A stretch of DNA of 64,000 nucleotides, taken from Thalassotalea psychrophila. Its GTDB lineage: Bacteria > Pseudomonadota > Gammaproteobacteria > Enterobacterales > Alteromonadaceae. The stretch's first letter is position 1, and every line of letters starts with the position of its first letter. Of this stretch, positions 17,080-26,917 are shown piece by piece. Below the pieces are notes generated by a model. That model saw only the letters and a program-made list of their open reading frames with translations, was not told the DNA's origin and made no database searches. The stretch lies in the NCBI RefSeq assembly GCF_031583595.1, contig NZ_CP134145.1, positions 1,054,001 through 1,118,000 on the forward strand, given 5' to 3'. The translations under genes were made by a program, and so were the position numbers.

Positions 17080-17245
17080 TTCGCTTTAAATAACATTTTA
17101 GCGAAAATAGTATAAAAACTAATTCCAAAATGAAATTGTTTGGCTAGAATATAAGCAACTTAGCTAAATGCTAACAGTTTATTTGAGTAAACAATTTCAT
17201 AGTTTATTAACAGATTTAAATTTAAAATTATTAGGAAACAAAAAA

Positions 17246-17635
17246 ATGAGCAACATTCCTTCTGAGTTAAAATATGCAACATCTCACGAGTGGGTACGTA
17301 ACGAAGGCGACGGTACAGTAACAATCGGTATTACTGAGCACGCACAAGGCCTTTTAGGTGACATGGTATTTGTTGAATTACCAGATGTTGGTGATGAAAT
17401 AAGTACTGGTGACGACGTAGCCGTAGCTGAGTCTGTTAAAGCCGCTTCTGATATTTACGCACCTGTTTCTGGTGAAGTTATCGAAGTAAACGAAGACCTT
17501 GAAGATTCACCTGAGTTAGTTAACTCTGACGCATTTGGTGACGGTTGGTTATTCAAAGTTAAATTAGATGACGCCGCTGAACTTGACGCATTATTAGATG
17601 CTGAAGGTTACGCAAACTCAATTGATGACGAATAA
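17246..17635 (+). CDS. gcvH: Glycine cleavage system H protein (lipoyl carrier)
   Basis: 129 residues, exactly the usual length. It carries the aminomethyl group on a lipoyl arm between GcvP, GcvT and the L protein. The lipoylated lysine is Lys65 in ESVKAAS, as in E. coli. A longer in-frame start at 17168 would add 26 residues not found in the family; the ATG at 17246 has AGGAAA 8 bases upstream and begins [10 protein letters not shown] as expected. Confidence 0.97.
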   Translation: MSNIPSELKYATSHEWVRNEGDGTVTIGITEHAQGLLGDMVFVELPDVGDEISTGDDVAVAESVKAASDIYAPVSGEVIEVNEDLEDSPELVNSDAFGDGWLFKVKLDDAAELDALLDAEGYANSIDDE

Positions 17636-17657
17636 GTCTAATTAATCAATTAGTTAT

Positions 17658-17691
17658 AAACCCTGAGCAATTGCTTGGGGTTTATTGTTTT
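17658..17691 (+). terminator. Hairpin with U-tract between gcvH and gcvP
   Basis: AAACCCTGAGCAA / TTGCTTGGGGTTT (17658-17683) with a mismatch in the middle, followed by TTATTGTTTT. It is a likely partial terminator that would lower gcvP expression relative to the small H protein. Confidence 0.65.
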
Positions 17692-17735
17692 ACGTAAGTA
17701 AATAAATTCAAATTTTTTATTAAGTAAGTGATGTT

Positions 17736-20624
17736 ATGTCTACTCAAACTTTATCTCAGTTAGAACAAACCCAAGATTTCATTCGTCGTCATATAGGCCC
17801 GAATAGCGAACAAACTAAAGCCATGTTAAATGACATTGGCGCGGACTCTGTTGATGCCTTAATCGATGAAATTGTACCGGCCAATATTCGTTTAACCGAA
17901 TTACCAGCCATTGGTGAAAGCAAAACTGAAGTTAAAGCGTTAAGCGACTTAAAAGCGGTTGCTAGCCTTAACGTAGTAAATCAATCAAACATTGGTTTAG
18001 GGTATTACCCAACGCATACTCCGGGCGTAATTTTGCGCAACGTGCTTGAAAACCCAGGTTGGTACACGGCTTATACGCCATACCAGCCAGAAATTGCTCA
18101 AGGCCGTTTAGAGTCGTTATTAAACTACCAACAAATGTGTTTAGACTTAACCGGTTTAGACTTAGCATCGGCATCACTTCTTGATGAAGGTACCGCAGCA
18201 GCTGAAGCTATGGCTTTAGCAAAACGTGTATCTAAAAACAAAAAATCAAACTTGTTCTTTATTGCTGATAGCGTTTTTCCACAAACTATTGACGTTGTTA
18301 AGCAACGTGCAGACATGTTTGGTTTTGATCTTGTTTTTGGCCCAGCCGAAGATGTGGTTAACCACAATGTATTTGGTGCGTTATTACAATACCCAACAGC
18401 ATCGGGTGAAGTGTCTGACATTACCCCGCTTATTGAAGCGGTTCATGCGAACAAAGGTATTGTTGCAGTAGCTGCCGATATTATGAGTTTAGTGTTACTT
18501 AAAGCGCCAGGCGAGTTAGGCGCTGACGTAGTAATTGGTTCAAGCCAACGTTTTGGTGTACCAATGGGTTACGGCGGACCACATGCTGCGTTTTTCACTA
18601 CTTCTGATAAGTACAAACGTTCATTACCGGGTCGTATTATTGGTGTATCTAAAGATACTCGCGGGAAAGATGCGCTGCGTATGGCAATGCAAACTCGTGA
18701 GCAACATATTCGCCGCGAAAAAGCCAACTCAAACATTTGTACCGCACAAGTATTATTAGCCAATATGGCAGCGTTTTACGCGGTTTATCATGGGCCTAAA
18801 GGTTTAAAAGTAATTGCACAGCGTATGCACCGTTTTGCTGATATTTTATGTTTAGGTACAGCGCAACAAGGCTTAACCGCAATTCATCAAAATTACTTTG
18901 ATACGTTAACGTTTGCTGTCGACAACAAAGAAGAAATTGTTGCTCGTGCTTTAGCAAACGGCGTTAACTTGCGTGTTGATGTAGACGGTCAAGTTGGTGT
19001 TGCTCTAGATGAAACAACAACTCGTGAAAATTTAATCACATTATTTGATGTGTTACTTGGTGAAGGCCATGGTTTAGATGTTGCAGAATTAGATGCCGCT
19101 ATCGTGTCATGTGGTCATTCTTCAATTCCTGCTGCACTTGTACGTGAGTCTGCTATTTTAACTCATCCAGTATTTAACTCGTACCACTCAGAAACTGAGA
19201 TGTTACGTTACATCAAAAAACTGGAAAACAAAGATTTAGCGCTTAACCATTCAATGATTTCATTAGGTTCATGTACGATGAAACTTAATGCGACTGCGCA
19301 GATGATCCCAGTATCATGGCCTGAATTTGCTAATATGCACCCGTTTGCACCAATCGATCAAGCGCAAGGTTACAAGCATATGATTGATGAGTTAGGTGAT
19401 TGGTTAGTTGAACTTACCGGTTACGATAACATCTCTATGCAACCAAACTCGGGTGCTCAAGGTGAGTATGCAGGTTTGATCGCTATTCACAAATACCATG
19501 AAAGCCGCGGCGACAGCCATCGTAACATTTGTTTAATCCCATCATCTGCGCACGGTACTAACCCTGCCTCTGCACAAATGGTTGGCATGAAAATCGTAGT
19601 TACCGCCTGTGATAAAGACGGTAACGTTGATATGGCTGATTTAAAAGCAAAAGCCGAAGAGTATTCTGAAAACCTTGCTTGTATCATGATCACCTATCCA
19701 TCTACGCACGGTATATACGAAACAACAATCAAAGAGATTTGTGAAATCATTCACGCTAATGGCGGTCAAGTGTACCTTGATGGCGCTAACATGAATGCTC
19801 AGGTTGGTATTACTTCTCCTGGTTTTATTGGTGCAGATGTTTCGCACTTAAACTTACACAAAACCTTTGCTATTCCACACGGTGGCGGTGGCCCAGGTAT
19901 GGGACCAATTGGTGTTAAAGCTCACCTTGCGCCATTCTTACCTGATCACGCAATAGTTACTGTTAATGAATCAAATAAAGGCAACGGCGCGGTATCGGCG
20001 GCACCATTTGGCTCTGCAGGTATTTTATGTATTTCTTATATGTACGTTGCCATGCTGGGCAAACAAGGTGTAACCGATTCAACTAAATACGCAATTACCA
20101 ACGCAAACTACCTCGCGCACAAGTTAAGCGAACATTTCCCTATTTTATATACGGGCAACAACGGCCGCGTAGCACATGAGTGTATTGTTGATTTACGTCC
20201 ACTTAAAGAAGCTTCAGGCATTACTGAAATGGATGTGGCAAAACGTTTAATGGACTACGGTTTCCATGCGCCAACAATGTCATTCCCAGTAGCGGGTACA
20301 TTAATGATTGAGCCAACTGAGTCGGAAGCGAAAGTTGAACTTGACCGTTTTGTTGAAGCAATGGCGAGTATTCGCAACGAGATTGCCAAAGTTGAAAATG
20401 GTGAATGGACCCTTGAAGATAATCCTCTTCATAATGCTCCACACACATTAGCAGACATTACTGATGCATCTTGGGAACGTGGCTATTCTATCCAAGAAGC
20501 AGTATTCCCTGTTGCAGCAGCAGCGGCGAATAAGTTCTGGCCAACGGTTAATCGTATCGATGACGTATTCGGCGACCGTAACTTAATTTGTTCTTGTCCT
20601 GCAGTTTCGACTTACGAAGACTAG
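17736..20624 (+). CDS. gcvP: Glycine dehydrogenase (decarboxylating), P protein
   Basis: 962 residues, single-chain P protein. The PLP enzyme decarboxylates glycine and loads the aminomethyl group onto GcvH. The PLP lysine is Lys709 in LNLHKTF, followed by the glycine loop [10 protein letters not shown]. The N-terminal half is the structural pseudo-repeat ([19 protein letters not shown]). It follows gcvH across the hairpin at 17658-17691 and has a strong terminator. Confidence 0.97.
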   Translation: MSTQTLSQLEQTQDFIRRHIGPNSEQTKAMLNDIGADSVDALIDEIVPANIRLTELPAIGESKTEVKALSDLKAVASLNVVNQSNIGLGYYPTHTPGVILRNVLENPGWYTAYTPYQPEIAQGRLESLLNYQQMCLDLTGLDLASASLLDEGTAAAEAMALAKRVSKNKKSNLFFIADSVFPQTIDVVKQRADMFGFDLVFGPAEDVVNHNVFGALLQYPTASGEVSDITPLIEAVHANKGIVAVAADIMSLVLLKAPGELGADVVIGSSQRFGVPMGYGGPHAAFFTTSDKYKRSLPGRIIGVSKDTRGKDALRMAMQTREQHIRREKANSNICTAQVLLANMAAFYAVYHGPKGLKVIAQRMHRFADILCLGTAQQGLTAIHQNYFDTLTFAVDNKEEIVARALANGVNLRVDVDGQVGVALDETTTRENLITLFDVLLGEGHGLDVAELDAAIVSCGHSSIPAALVRESAILTHPVFNSYHSETEMLRYIKKLENKDLALNHSMISLGSCTMKLNATAQMIPVSWPEFANMHPFAPIDQAQGYKHMIDELGDWLVELTGYDNISMQPNSGAQGEYAGLIAIHKYHESRGDSHRNICLIPSSAHGTNPASAQMVGMKIVVTACDKDGNVDMADLKAKAEEYSENLACIMITYPSTHGIYETTIKEICEIIHANGGQVYLDGANMNAQVGITSPGFIGADVSHLNLHKTFAIPHGGGGPGMGPIGVKAHLAPFLPDHAIVTVNESNKGNGAVSAAPFGSAGILCISYMYVAMLGKQGVTDSTKYAITNANYLAHKLSEHFPILYTGNNGRVAHECIVDLRPLKEASGITEMDVAKRLMDYGFHAPTMSFPVAGTLMIEPTESEAKVELDRFVEAMASIRNEIAKVENGEWTLEDNPLHNAPHTLADITDASWERGYSIQEAVFPVAAAAANKFWPTVNRIDDVFGDRNLICSCPAVSTYED

Positions 20625-20670
20625 TATTTAATGATGAGTTGTAATTAAGTTTGTAACTCAGATTTGACTA

Positions 20671-20699
20671 AAAGGTGAGCTAAATGCTCACCTTTTTTG
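20671..20699 (+). terminator. Rho-independent terminator of gcvP
   Basis: 10-bp stem AAAGGTGAGC / GCTCACCTTT (20671-20680, 20686-20695), loop TAAAT, then TTTT. Confidence 0.92.
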
Positions 20700-20849
20700 T
20701 ATCTCCTAATCTTTAAAAACTAGCAAACAATGCAATTTTTTGAAAATAATTGAAATAATACGTTCGAATAGGCCCATTTAAACGACAACACCACTAAATT
20801 TTGGCATTTTTCATATCAAAACCAACTAATTATTTAATTAAGGATTTAT

Positions 20850-21263
20850 ATGAAAGTTTTTGAATGGGATGGCAATCGTAGGAACCTATTACCTTTTCTT
20901 TGGATTTATCTAACAGCGAATTATATCTATTGCGATGTGTTTACTTTACATCTTGCCAAATATTTAGAGGCATTTTTATCTGGTGATGTAGGTGGCATGA
21001 AGATCACAGAAGAATTTTTATTAGTATTTGCCGTAATAATGCAAATTCCTGTGATCATGATTGTTTTGTCTAAGTTCTTAACGTTCAAACTAAACAAATA
21101 TTTTAATATTGTTGCGGGTATCATTACTACGTCCATACAAGCCTTTACGGTGACAATGGGCGGCACACTTCACTATATGTTCTTTAGTTTTTTTGAGATT
21201 TTTACCGGCTTATTCATTATTTATTTAGCAGTCACTTGGAAACAAGAAAAAGTGGAAATTTAA
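20850..21263 (+). CDS. Small four-TM membrane protein (DUF6326-like)
   Basis: 137 residues, with four predicted membrane helices (about 13-33, 53-75, 83-103 and 107-128). The first helix contains the pattern LWIYLTANYIYCDVF, which I associate with DUF6326 integral membrane proteins. No catalytic motif is visible and the function is unknown. It is followed after 138 bp by a membrane-anchored AraC regulator that may be functionally linked. Confidence 0.65.
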   Translation: MKVFEWDGNRRNLLPFLWIYLTANYIYCDVFTLHLAKYLEAFLSGDVGGMKITEEFLLVFAVIMQIPVIMIVLSKFLTFKLNKYFNIVAGIITTSIQAFTVTMGGTLHYMFFSFFEIFTGLFIIYLAVTWKQEKVEI

Positions 21264-21401
21264 CTTTAACATCAACTGTTCAGTAAAAGTGTTTGATCTT
21301 TTTGTAGAATATAAATCGACTTTTTGACGATATGTGGATTCAGGTACAGTTTAACTTTATAATTACAGGACGTTATAAAAATTCTTATCTTTGGTAATCA
21401 A

Positions 21402-22541
21402 ATGGTCAACCTTTTTCCCACAGTTATATACTCCTGCATGATGGGAATGACAACAATCGCTTTATTAGAGGTTTTTAATAGGCCAAAGGAAAGACAAAAT
21501 GTTTTCCTTAAAGGTTTGCTTTTGTTATTGCTGATACATTTGGCAGGTGAGCTTTTTATATATTCAGGCGCATATGTTTATGCGCCAGCACTAGCTGGTG
21601 CACAATTTCCATTCAGAGTTTTGCTTGGGCCAGCCCTCTACTTTTATGCGCATGCAACTATGTCACCAGACAAAGCAATAGATAAACGGTTGTGGGCATT
21701 GGCAATATCTGGACCTATTTTAGTTGTGCTGGTAATGGTTCCTTTTATTTTTATGATTAGCCCAGCAGAGAAACTGGCTTTAGCTAACCCCGTTACAAGA
21801 GACCCTGAGCTTTGGAAAATAGCCGTATTTACTTGTTTATCCGCGACCTTTGTATTTATCTTTTTCACTGTTTTATTCTTAGTAATGGCCTTAAAGCTCC
21901 ACAACTCACACCGTCAACAACTTATGGAACGCTTTTCTGAAATTGAGCAACGTTCATTAGGTTGGTTTAGAACTGTACTGCTAATTTGGGGAGCTGTATG
22001 GTTAATGTATGCTATTGAATTTTCTCTAAGTGCGTTGGGCTGGTTTTGGTTTGGCTCAGGCAAATTACTGCCAATTTTAGAGGTTTTTGCGCTGGCTATT
22101 TTTATCCAGAAGGCATTAAACCAAAAAATTCTTAATCAATCAGATAAAGGCATACCTCGTGCCAGCCAGACTAGAACCGCTTTACTTAGTTCTGAAAGAA
22201 TGCAATTGATTGCATCAAAACTGGAACGGACTATGATCGATGACAAGTTGTTTTTGCAAGATAACTTATCGCTAAACAAGCTATCTGAATCTATCTCTGA
22301 AACTGAAAACCACATTTCAGAAACGCTCTCTCAATTTTTACAGACCAAATTTTTCCAATTTGTTAATGGCTTTCGAGTTGAAGAAGCGAAAAAAGCTTTA
22401 CAGGATAGAGACAAATTAATCACTAGTATTGCCTATGACGTTGGTTTTAATTCTAAATCGACATTCAATACCGCGTTTAAAAAAATAGTTGGTTATAGTC
22501 CATCAGCATATCGAAATTTACTACTCGAAAATAAGCAGTAA
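21402..22541 (+). CDS. AraC-family transcriptional regulator with N-terminal membrane domain
   Basis: 379 residues. The first 235 hold about seven membrane helices. The C-terminal 100 residues are an AraC-type double helix-turn-helix: the first HTH is around LSLNKLSESISETENHISETL, the second around ITSIAYDVGFNSKSTFNTAFK, ending GYSPSAYR. This architecture suggests a receptor-regulator that senses a membrane or periplasmic signal and binds DNA directly. The target is unknown; the neighbouring DUF6326-like gene is a candidate. It has its own terminator. Confidence 0.88.
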   Translation: MVNLFPTVIYSCMMGMTTIALLEVFNRPKERQNVFLKGLLLLLLIHLAGELFIYSGAYVYAPALAGAQFPFRVLLGPALYFYAHATMSPDKAIDKRLWALAISGPILVVLVMVPFIFMISPAEKLALANPVTRDPELWKIAVFTCLSATFVFIFFTVLFLVMALKLHNSHRQQLMERFSEIEQRSLGWFRTVLLIWGAVWLMYAIEFSLSALGWFWFGSGKLLPILEVFALAIFIQKALNQKILNQSDKGIPRASQTRTALLSSERMQLIASKLERTMIDDKLFLQDNLSLNKLSESISETENHISETLSQFLQTKFFQFVNGFRVEEAKKALQDRDKLITSIAYDVGFNSKSTFNTAFKKIVGYSPSAYRNLLLENKQ

Positions 22542-22627
22542 ACACTTTGAACTAATACGTTCTTGTGGGGCTATTTACAAGACAAATCCCTAGGTATCTT
22601 AACTGGGTAGTTTAAATAACAAACAGT

Positions 22628-22667
22628 AAAGGCGAGCCATACAGAAATGTGTGTCTCGCCTTTTTTA
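22628..22667 (+). terminator. Rho-independent terminator after the AraC-type regulator
   Basis: 9-bp stem AAAGGCGAG / CTCGCCTTT (22628-22636, 22655-22663) followed by TTT. Confidence 0.85.
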
Positions 22668-22818
22668 TGGAACGACTTCTATTTCTCTTTGGCCGTATAG
22701 AGTAATAGATTTTATCTAATATTTAAGCCTAAATATTTTGTTTAGGCGCTATCAGGTTTCACCTTTATTTCACATCAAGACTAATATCATAAAGTTTTAA
22801 TATCTCCAGAGGTAAAAT

Positions 22819-23541
22819 ATGAAGAAGAGTTGCTTATTACTGTTCTGCTTTGGTGCTGCGTTTTACGTCACCGCAGCAGAAAATACTACCAAGGAATTAA
22901 TAGTGCTCAAGGATACTGTGAATCGCGCTATTATAAAATTTGAGCATACGGAAAGAGAGCTGTGGTCTTATACAATTTCTCGCTATGAAGACGAAGAGGG
23001 TGACATAACAAGCAGTATTGAACAATATTCACCACAAGCAAGTCAACCATGGCTGCTTAAACAAATTAATGGCCAACAACCGACAAAAAAACAAATTGAG
23101 AAGTTTGCGATAAATAAAAATAAACAAGAACAAGAGGGCAATATCCAACTCAAATTACGCAAGCTAATTGATCTTGAAAGCCTGTCTTTAGTATCTACCG
23201 ACGATAAAAATATTGTTGTGGGGTTTAACGTTTACTTAAAGAAACTGGGAGAAGATGCGGCTGGTAAACTTCAGGGAGAGTTAACCTATCAAAAAGAAGC
23301 ACAATTTATTGAAAAAATATCTATATGGAACAGCGCAGAATTTTCTCCCATGTTTACTGCCAACATTACCGACTTAGCGATAACGTTTACTTTTACCAAT
23401 ATTGATGGAGCAGTACTAACCAAGCAAACTGAAATGAAGATGAAAGGAAGCTTTGCTTACTTCACCGAAATTAACGAAACCTCTCAGGATGTTTTTTCAG
23501 AACATCAATATCAAGGTAAGACAGTAAATTCAACACAATAG
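22819..23541 (+). CDS. Exported protein of unknown function
   Basis: 240 residues, not recognised. Cleavable signal peptide (LLLFCFGAAFYVTAA, cleavage near residue 20), then a mature domain of mixed strands and Lys/Glu-rich helices with no Cys and no obvious motif. The C-terminal half is strand-rich (FTANITDLAITFTFTNIDG), compatible with a periplasmic beta fold. It stands alone between two terminators and converges on the histidine kinase gene. Confidence 0.75.
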   Translation: MKKSCLLLFCFGAAFYVTAAENTTKELIVLKDTVNRAIIKFEHTERELWSYTISRYEDEEGDITSSIEQYSPQASQPWLLKQINGQQPTKKQIEKFAINKNKQEQEGNIQLKLRKLIDLESLSLVSTDDKNIVVGFNVYLKKLGEDAAGKLQGELTYQKEAQFIEKISIWNSAEFSPMFTANITDLAITFTFTNIDGAVLTKQTEMKMKGSFAYFTEINETSQDVFSEHQYQGKTVNSTQ

Positions 23542-23585
23542 AAAGATGAATTTGTGTCTAAAAAGGTAAAGCTGAATATACGTTT

Positions 23586-23611
23586 AAAAGCCAATCAATT
23601 GATTGGCTTTT
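23586..23611. terminator. Bidirectional terminator
   Basis: Perfect 26-bp palindrome AAAAGCCAATCAA/TTGATTGGCTTTT between convergent genes, with T-runs in both directions. Confidence 0.85.
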
Positions 23612-23620
23612 AACGAGTTA

Positions 23621-24910
23621 TTATTTCAACGTGATAGAAATTTTAGTTCCTTGCTCACTTGAAAACGTTAACAACCATCCCTGATGTTCACATAAACGTT
23701 TTACAATGGATAAACCGAAACCGTACCCCGTGCTTTGGCTACCTTTAACTGCTGGGTCGGTTACTTTATCTGAAATGCTTGCTTCAATACCAGGACCTGT
23801 ATCAGTAACAATAAGTGTTTTATTTTGCATCTCAATGGTAACTCGGCCTTGTTGAGTATATTGAAAAGCATTACCAATTAAATTATCTAATAATACCGTT
23901 AACATACCTGACTGCGCATAGACCTCTACATCACAATTGTCGTTTACTTCAACTTGGATTGGTTTGTTATTAATGAGGTGATTCTGGTCAATAATAGATT
24001 GTTCAATTAATGGCAGCATTTTTATATTGTTTTTGTCTGCCTCAGTATGCTCTCCCCTTGCTAGGGTTAGCAGTGTGGTAACTGTTTGCTCCATTTGTGT
24101 ACTTGCTTGAGATATGCGATCGATAATGGGCTTATTTTCATCTGCCGTTTGTTGATTACGGTACACTTCTACGGCATTTTTAATAATAGCGACAGGGGTT
24201 CTTAGTTCATGACTGACGTCACGAGTAAAGCATTTCTCTCTAAGTAAACTTTGGTTAATTCTCGCCATGGTGCTTTCTAAAGTTTGCGCTAAAATTCCTA
24301 TTTCATTATTTGGAAATTGTTTAGCAAACTTATCTGGAATATTTTCAGGAGCAACGCCATTAACTAAATCGGCAAGCTGCTTTAATGGTACCGCGGTTTT
24401 TCTACCCAGCTGCCACGCGATTATAAAGGCGAGTAACACTAATATTAAGCCTGAAATTATCATTACTTTTAGTATGTTTTCAGTGATAGGGCGAACTAAC
24501 AACATTTCACTGACTTCTGCGACAAGGTAAATGTTTTCTGATTTTGGTAGAGCTAATAAATGGTAATGACGACCGTTTTTTCCTGAAAATTCTTTTCTGT
24601 TTGGTTCGTCAATATATCGCTGCTTGATATCATCAGGTAAGGTGTTTTTTGAGAAGTATAACGCCATATAACTGACGCGAGGAGAAGACCACTGCTGATT
24701 TTTTTCATAGTCTTGTTGTAAATACTGAGCTTCTAACCTGATCTCTCGTTCAATAAAATCATCTTCAATAATGTACATTAGGGTGAAACACAGCATGCCC
24801 CATACCGTAGATATTAATAGAGTAAATAAGCAGAATTGGCTGACAATTTTTCTGCTTAAACTGTGAAATTTTATTGAAGGCTTTTGTTTTTTTACATCGC
24901 TATTTGTCAT
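23621..24910 (-). CDS. Two-component sensor histidine kinase
   Basis: 429 residues. Two membrane helices (about 22-48 and 147-168) bracket a periplasmic sensor of about 100 residues. A HAMP-like linker follows, then HisKA with the phospho-accepting His234 in RDVSHELRTPV, and HATPase_c with N-box LLDNLIGNAFQYT, G1 VTDTGPGIEA and G2 GYGFGLSIV. It is cognate to the response regulator encoded immediately upstream (14 bp). Its start codon lies inside a 25-bp tandem duplication. Confidence 0.95.
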   Translation of the reverse strand: MTNSDVKKQKPSIKFHSLSRKIVSQFCLFTLLISTVWGMLCFTLMYIIEDDFIEREIRLEAQYLQQDYEKNQQWSSPRVSYMALYFSKNTLPDDIKQRYIDEPNRKEFSGKNGRHYHLLALPKSENIYLVAEVSEMLLVRPITENILKVMIISGLILVLLAFIIAWQLGRKTAVPLKQLADLVNGVAPENIPDKFAKQFPNNEIGILAQTLESTMARINQSLLREKCFTRDVSHELRTPVAIIKNAVEVYRNQQTADENKPIIDRISQASTQMEQTVTTLLTLARGEHTEADKNNIKMLPLIEQSIIDQNHLINNKPIQVEVNDNCDVEVYAQSGMLTVLLDNLIGNAFQYTQQGRVTIEMQNKTLIVTDTGPGIEASISDKVTDPAVKGSQSTGYGFGLSIVKRLCEHQGWLLTFSSEQGTKISITLK

Positions 24911-24947
24911 CGTTTTTTACTTCGCTATTTGTCATCGTTTTTTACTT
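24898..24947. repeat. 25-bp tandem duplication at the response regulator / kinase junction
   Basis: Two perfect copies of a 25-mer (24898-24922 and 24923-24947) span the 3' end of the response regulator gene and the start codon of the kinase gene. The duplication copied the ATG/stop junction; reading from the upstream ATG copy terminates after 11 codons. Confidence 0.85.
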
Positions 24948-25647
24948 CGCTTTTTACATTACTTTCAACATTTAAAAGGAAGCCAATACCATGCATGGTT
25001 TTTATCATCGGGTAATCAAAAGGCTTATCTAATATATTTCGTAACTGATAGATGTGAGATCTAAGCGCATCTGATTCAGTTGGCTCATCTCCCCATAGTT
25101 TTTGGGATAGCTTTGAACGACTAACCACTTGCGGATAGGTTTCTGCTAAAATTGTCAGAATGCGGTAGCCCATACTATGCAATTCAAGGTTTTTACCTGC
25201 ACGGGTTACTTGCTGTGTTTTTCTATCGATAACCAGCTGATCAAACGTTAAGGTATGATCGGTTTGTAATAAATAACGCCTTGATAAAGCGAGGCAACGC
25301 ACTTCCAACTCTTCTAAAGAAAACGGTTTGGTTAAATAATCATCTGCACCTAGTGTAAAACCGGAAATTTTATCGTCGATGCTGTCTCTTGCAGTAAGCA
25401 TGATAACCGGTACGTGATGGCTAGCTTGTTTACGTATTTGTTGGCAAACTTCTAGCCCATCCATTACCGGTAAATTTAAGTCGAGAATGACTAAATCATA
25501 ATGGTTAGTTAACGCCAGCTCCAAGCCTTGATCACCTTGGGTGGCAAAATCTAATACGTGACCTTTTTCTTCCATGTAGTCAGCAATATTTTGGGCAATA
25601 CTTTGCTGATCTTCAACGACTAGAATATATAAAGATTGGTTATTCAT
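24925..25647 (-). CDS. OmpR-family response regulator
   Basis: 240 residues. Receiver domain with phospho-acceptor Asp56 (LVILDLNLPVMDG), acidic pocket VVEDQQ, Thr85 (LTARD) and Lys107 (LTKPFS); then a winged-helix DNA-binding domain (about 130-230, motif ESDALRSHIYQLRNILDK). It pairs with the kinase downstream. The adjacent DJ-1/ABC genes on the same strand (77 bp gap) are likely targets or operon mates. Confidence 0.95.
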   Translation of the reverse strand: MNNQSLYILVVEDQQSIAQNIADYMEEKGHVLDFATQGDQGLELALTNHYDLVILDLNLPVMDGLEVCQQIRKQASHHVPVIMLTARDSIDDKISGFTLGADDYLTKPFSLEELEVRCLALSRRYLLQTDHTLTFDQLVIDRKTQQVTRAGKNLELHSMGYRILTILAETYPQVVSRSKLSQKLWGDEPTESDALRSHIYQLRNILDKPFDYPMIKTMHGIGFLLNVESNVKSEVKNDDK

Positions 25648-25723
25648 AGCATTTCCCGAATTTGAACGTCCTTAACGATTTATTTAAAGCTATCGTTAAG
25701 GACAGGTTATTTTTGTAATTATC

Positions 25724-26830
25724 TTATAACGTTTTTAACATGTCTTGTGCTGGTTTGAAATCAGGTTTTGCAGTAATTAACTGATTCAATGTGGCTTTTG
25801 CATTTGCGGTTTGCCCTAATTTTGACTGTGTTTTTGCTATTTGCATATCAAGGTTAGGACTATTTATCGCTTTTTGTGCCACTAACATTAAAGCTAATGA
25901 TTGCTCAAAATCGAGCGTTGTATCCGCTACTTTTAGAAAATAGAAACCGTACATACCAACTAAAGGGATATGGTATTGCTCTTGGCTCTTCGCAAGTGTA
26001 TCAAGGGCTGATTGGTCACCCGCTATAAATTTAGCGATTACTGCCATGGTTTTATCTTCTAATTCTACTTCAGCTTTAACAGGCGTTAACCCTAAACTTT
26101 TAACTAACGCTGTCGCCACGTCTACTGTTGAGGTCGGGTTTTGGCCCGTAATTAAACGTCCGTCAACTGCAACATGGCTTAGCATAATTTCGCTTGATTG
26201 AAACTTAGCACCGCGTTCTGTCAATTTATCTTCAAGCATGAAATCAAAATCGTTTATCCACTTTTGACCAAACAGTTTTTCTTCTTGGTTGGTAAAGCTG
26301 TTTATCGCTTTATTAGCAACTAAATAACTGCCATCTTTTAGTTTTACATTAACTAATGCCGCTGGGCCATGACAAACTGCAGCGACACTGCCTTGCTGTT
26401 GATATATTTGGGCAATAACATTTTGTAATGCCGTATCTTTAGGTAAATCAAACATTGCACCTTTACCACCAACAACAAAAACAGCATCGTAAGCTTTTGC
26501 ATCTACTGAACCAGTTGCAAGGGTTTTATTCAGTTTTGCCATAATAGTTTGATCATCTAATACTTTCGCATTATAGGATTTACTTGGGTCGTATTTATCC
26601 GCTTCTACGTGACCACCTTTTGGGCTGGCGATATCAACAGCAACCCCGTTATCATTGAATACTGTATAGGCTTTTGAAAACTCATCAAATTCATAACCAG
26701 GTTGTTTCTCACCTTGGCCATTACCACTGACGATCATTAATACTTTCTTGGTACTTGTTTCGGCCTGCACTTGAAATGTTGCAATTAATAACGTGATTAA
26801 TACTAATGCCTGTTGTTTTATAATATTCAT
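25724..26830 (-). CDS. Exported DJ-1/PfpI-family protein with C-terminal helical extension
   Basis: 368 residues: signal peptide (LVLITLLIATFQVQA, cleavage near 23), then a DJ-1/PfpI (class I glutamine-amidotransferase-like) domain about 28-235. The nucleophile elbow is Cys153-His154 (AVCHGPAAL), and Glu/Asp residues typical of Hsp31-like glyoxalases/chaperones are present. The last 120 residues look like TPR-type helices (KTQSKLGQTANAKATL). A periplasmic location is unusual for DJ-1 proteins. It lies between an ABC transporter and a two-component system, all minus strand. A detoxification or envelope-stress role is inferred. Confidence 0.82.
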   Translation of the reverse strand: MNIIKQQALVLITLLIATFQVQAETSTKKVLMIVSGNGQGEKQPGYEFDEFSKAYTVFNDNGVAVDIASPKGGHVEADKYDPSKSYNAKVLDDQTIMAKLNKTLATGSVDAKAYDAVFVVGGKGAMFDLPKDTALQNVIAQIYQQQGSVAAVCHGPAALVNVKLKDGSYLVANKAINSFTNQEEKLFGQKWINDFDFMLEDKLTERGAKFQSSEIMLSHVAVDGRLITGQNPTSTVDVATALVKSLGLTPVKAEVELEDKTMAVIAKFIAGDQSALDTLAKSQEQYHIPLVGMYGFYFLKVADTTLDFEQSLALMLVAQKAINSPNLDMQIAKTQSKLGQTANAKATLNQLITAKPDFKPAQDMLKTL

Positions 26831-26917
26831 TTATCTCACTCCTATGTTAAGTATGAAACAAGTGTGTCAAAGCATGCGTGAAACATATGTGAAACTGTTT
26901 TGATTAAAAACATAATA

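Noticed and set aside
17168..17245. 26-residue N-terminal extension of GcvH
   Set aside because: Family members start at MSNIP; a good ribosome site precedes ATG 17246 and the extension has no family counterpart.
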